From NCBI GenBank assembly GCA_044370375.1, contig JBILVQ010000151.1:1-7281 (forward strand): DNA of 7,281 nucleotides. The letters run 5' to 3'. The DNA is from JBILVQ01 sp044370375. GTDB lineage: Bacteria > Bacteroidota > Bacteroidia > UBA4408. Shown here in pieces: positions 5,340-7,281 of the stretch. Numbering within the stretch: the first letter of the stretch is position 1; the number at the start of each line of letters is the position of its first letter. The translations under genes were made by a program, and so were the position numbers. Under the pieces are notes generated by a model. That model was not told the DNA's origin. It ran no database searches and saw only the letters and a program-made list of their open reading frames with translations.

Positions 5340-7280
5340 CTATTGTAGATGATCGAAAAAGTACTGACTTACCTTGTTCATCAGGTGTACGCGGTCTTTT
5401 CCTAAAACATTGTGCGGATGCTCCGGGTAAACGAAGTAATCGAGCTGTATGTTTTTTTCGACTGCTTTTTTAAGGTATTTTATGCTGTGTTGCCATACCA
5501 CTACATCGTCTACAGTGCCATGAATCATTAGTAATTTCCCTTTCAGCTTGTCGGTGTAGTTGAGCAAATTGGCTTGCTTGTAACCTTCCGGATTTTGTTG
5601 CGGTGTATCCATATACCGTTCGGTGTACATAATTTCGTACATACTCCAGTCTATCACCGGACCGCCTGCAACGCCTGCTTTAAAAGCATTGGGTGCTTTG
5701 GTCATTAAAGTGGTAGTCATAAAGCCCCCGAAACTCCAGCCATGCACACCGATTCTTGTGCTATCAACATAGTTCAGACTTTTTAAATAGGCGAGACCTG
5801 TTAGCTGATCTTCCATTTCAACAGTACCCAATTGCCGGAAGGTAGCTTGTTCAAATTTCTTTCCTCTGTTGCCCGAACCTCTGTTGTCGAGTGTGAAAAC
5901 TACAAAACCTTTTTGTGCCATGTATTCGAACCATAGATTGGCACCGGCAAGCCAACCATTGTTAATCATTTGCGCATGAGGACCTCCGTAAACGTAAACC
6001 ACAACAGGGTATTTTTTGGATGGGTCGAAAGAAACGGGCTTAAAAATTCTTGTATGTAGGGTATCACCTCCGCTACTTCTTAAATGACCGATTTCGGGTG
6101 TGGAGATGGCATAATCTTTTAAAGGATTTTCTGATGCGAGGATCAAGGATTGTTTGCGATAATCAAGGGCACTGCAAACAAAAATCTTTTGCGCAGTGTT
6201 TAGCGATGAATAGTTGAATAGCAGCGATTTTCCATTTTTACTTAAGTTGGCTTTGGCAACTCCTCCGGCTGGTGAAAGGGTGCTTTGTTTTCCGGCAAAA
6301 TCTGCCAGCACGATTACCCTGTCAAGTCCACTGTTGGAAGCTACTTCGCAAATAATTCCGTCTCCTTTTTCGGTAAAGCCCAATACATCGGTTACATCCC
6401 AATTGCCTTTGGTAATTTGTTGTATTAATTTTCCATCGGTGTTGTATAGATAGGCATGATTGAAACCATCTTTGTTGCTTTGCCAGATAAATTGTGAAGC
6501 ATTGTTTTTTATAAAAAGCATTGGGTGTTGTGGTTCAACATATTTTTCATCTTTTTCTTCAAGAAGGGTTTTGATGAATTTGCCTGTTTTGGCATCATAG
6601 GCATTTAATTTCATGTGGTTTTGATCGCGGTTGAGGACCGCCACATAGATTTTTTTTTCGTCCGGACTCCAGGAAATGTTGGTTAAATATTGGTCTTTGG
6701 GTTCTCCGGTTTGTAACCAAATGGTTTTTCCTTCCGACAAATGATAAACACCAATGCTTACCTGGTGAGAACTATCGCCTGCCATTGGATAGGGGATGTT
6801 TTTCGCCACTGCAGGCTGGTCACTGTAATTAACAATGGGGTAGGGTTTCACCATGCTTTCGTCCATACGGTAAAAGGCAAGGGCATTTAAACCGGGCGAC
6901 CAAAAAGTTCCTTTGCTGATGCCAAACTCATTGCGGTGAACACTTTTGCCATAAACAATTTCCTCCTTGCTGTCATTGCTTACTGCAATATTTTTTCCCT
7001 TATAATAAATGTAAAGGTTGTTTTTGAGCGTATAGGCTCCTTGTGTTTGTCCGTAAGGAAAATCCTTGTTTTCTGCATTGTCAGGTAAAGAATCGCCCTG
7101 TAATTTTTCTACCAGATAGGTGCTTAACGTACAGCGATAGAAAAAACCTTTCCTAAAGAAATGAAAAGCATCATTGCTTTCCCATTCAATTTCAGGAAAC
7201 CTGGGCAAGGTATCGAAATATGCCTTTTGTAGAAATTGGTTGAATTGGTTCATGCCCAATAGCTTCGTTTCTTTCCCGCT
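5340..7280 (-). CDS. S9 (prolyl oligopeptidase/DPP IV-like) serine peptidase, 5' partial
   Basis: Alpha/beta-hydrolase peptidase with an N-terminal beta-propeller, probably releasing dipeptides or processing short proline-containing peptides in the periplasm. Residues are numbered from the codon at 7257-7259, a TTG that is probably an internal leucine. The frame stays open to the right edge (upstream residues read SGKETKLL), so the true start and any signal peptide lie outside. A later ATG at 7251-7253 would give a leaderless protein and is less likely. The propeller spans about 70-395, with blade signatures such as GTFWSPG and NISWSPDEKK. The hydrolase domain is about 405-639: Y424 (oxyanion hole, YGGP), nucleophile S509 in GWSFGG, D584 in HGTVDD and H616 in EHPHNV, so the triad is complete. 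The DPP IV double-glutamate motif appears as RNEFGI, with only E111 kept; specificity may therefore differ from true DPP IV. The gene is convergent with pdhC. Confidence 0.93.
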   Translation of the reverse strand, partial: SGKETKLLGMNQFNQFLQKAYFDTLPRFPEIEWESNDAFHFFRKGFFYRCTLSTYLVEKLQGDSLPDNAENKDFPYGQTQGAYTLKNNLYIYYKGKNIAVSNDSKEEIVYGKSVHRNEFGISKGTFWSPGLNALAFYRMDESMVKPYPIVNYSDQPAVAKNIPYPMAGDSSHQVSIGVYHLSEGKTIWLQTGEPKDQYLTNISWSPDEKKIYVAVLNRDQNHMKLNAYDAKTGKFIKTLLEEKDEKYVEPQHPMLFIKNNASQFIWQSNKDGFNHAYLYNTDGKLIQQITKGNWDVTDVLGFTEKGDGIICEVASNSGLDRVIVLADFAGKQSTLSPAGGVAKANLSKNGKSLLFNYSSLNTAQKIFVCSALDYRKQSLILASENPLKDYAISTPEIGHLRSSGGDTLHTRIFKPVSFDPSKKYPVVVYVYGGPHAQMINNGWLAGANLWFEYMAQKGFVVFTLDNRGSGNRGKKFEQATFRQLGTVEMEDQLTGLAYLKSLNYVDSTRIGVHGWSFGGFMTTTLMTKAPNAFKAGVAGGPVIDWSMYEIMYTERYMDTPQQNPEGYKQANLLNYTDKLKGKLLMIHGTVDDVVVWQHSIKYLKKAVEKNIQLDYFVYPEHPHNVLGKDRVHLMNKVSQYFFDHLQ

Positions 7281-7281
7281 G

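Overview
The window looks like an ordinary chromosomal segment of a Bacteroidota bacterium, probably outside Bacteroidales and perhaps near Chitinophagales, Sphingobacteriales or Flavobacteriia. The evidence is threefold. Genes start after A/T-rich leaders with no clear Shine-Dalgarno sequence, a TAnnTTTG-type promoter element is present, and the gene families are typical of the phylum: a bacterial GH3 enzyme, a long-form cytidine deaminase, separate E1-alpha and E2 pyruvate dehydrogenase genes, and an S9B prolyl-oligopeptidase-type peptidase. The assignment rests on recognised family features, not on a database search.

Layout. Five genes run on the + strand from 1 to 5077: (i) a GH3-family adenylate-forming enzyme whose start lies before the window; (ii) an exported beta-propeller-like protein of unknown function, starting one base after the GH3 stop; (iii) cytidine deaminase (cdd); (iv) pyruvate dehydrogenase E1 alpha (pdhA); (v) dihydrolipoamide acetyltransferase E2 (pdhC). 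The first three are packed tightly and could be one transcript. A 72-base gap before pdhA holds a promoter-like box and a perfect small hairpin, so pdhA-pdhC may also have its own promoter. A strong rho-independent terminator at 5100-5134 closes the + strand cluster.

From 5135 to 5339 there is no convincing gene. This stretch holds two consecutive inverted-repeat structures with flanking near-repeats, probably a dispersed Bacteroidota intergenic element and/or the 3' end of the opposing transcript. From 5340 to the right edge, on the - strand and converging on pdhC, lies a long S9-family serine peptidase that lacks only its N-terminus.

Function. pdhA and pdhC encode two parts of the pyruvate dehydrogenase complex (pyruvate to acetyl-CoA). 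The E1 beta and E3 subunits must be encoded elsewhere. Cytidine deaminase serves pyrimidine salvage. The S9 peptidase is probably an exported peptide-degrading enzyme. The roles of the GH3 enzyme and the propeller protein are unknown. I found no mobile-element genes, CRISPR array, tRNA, rRNA or defence system. The parts most worth a second look are the structured intergenic element and the GH3/propeller pair.
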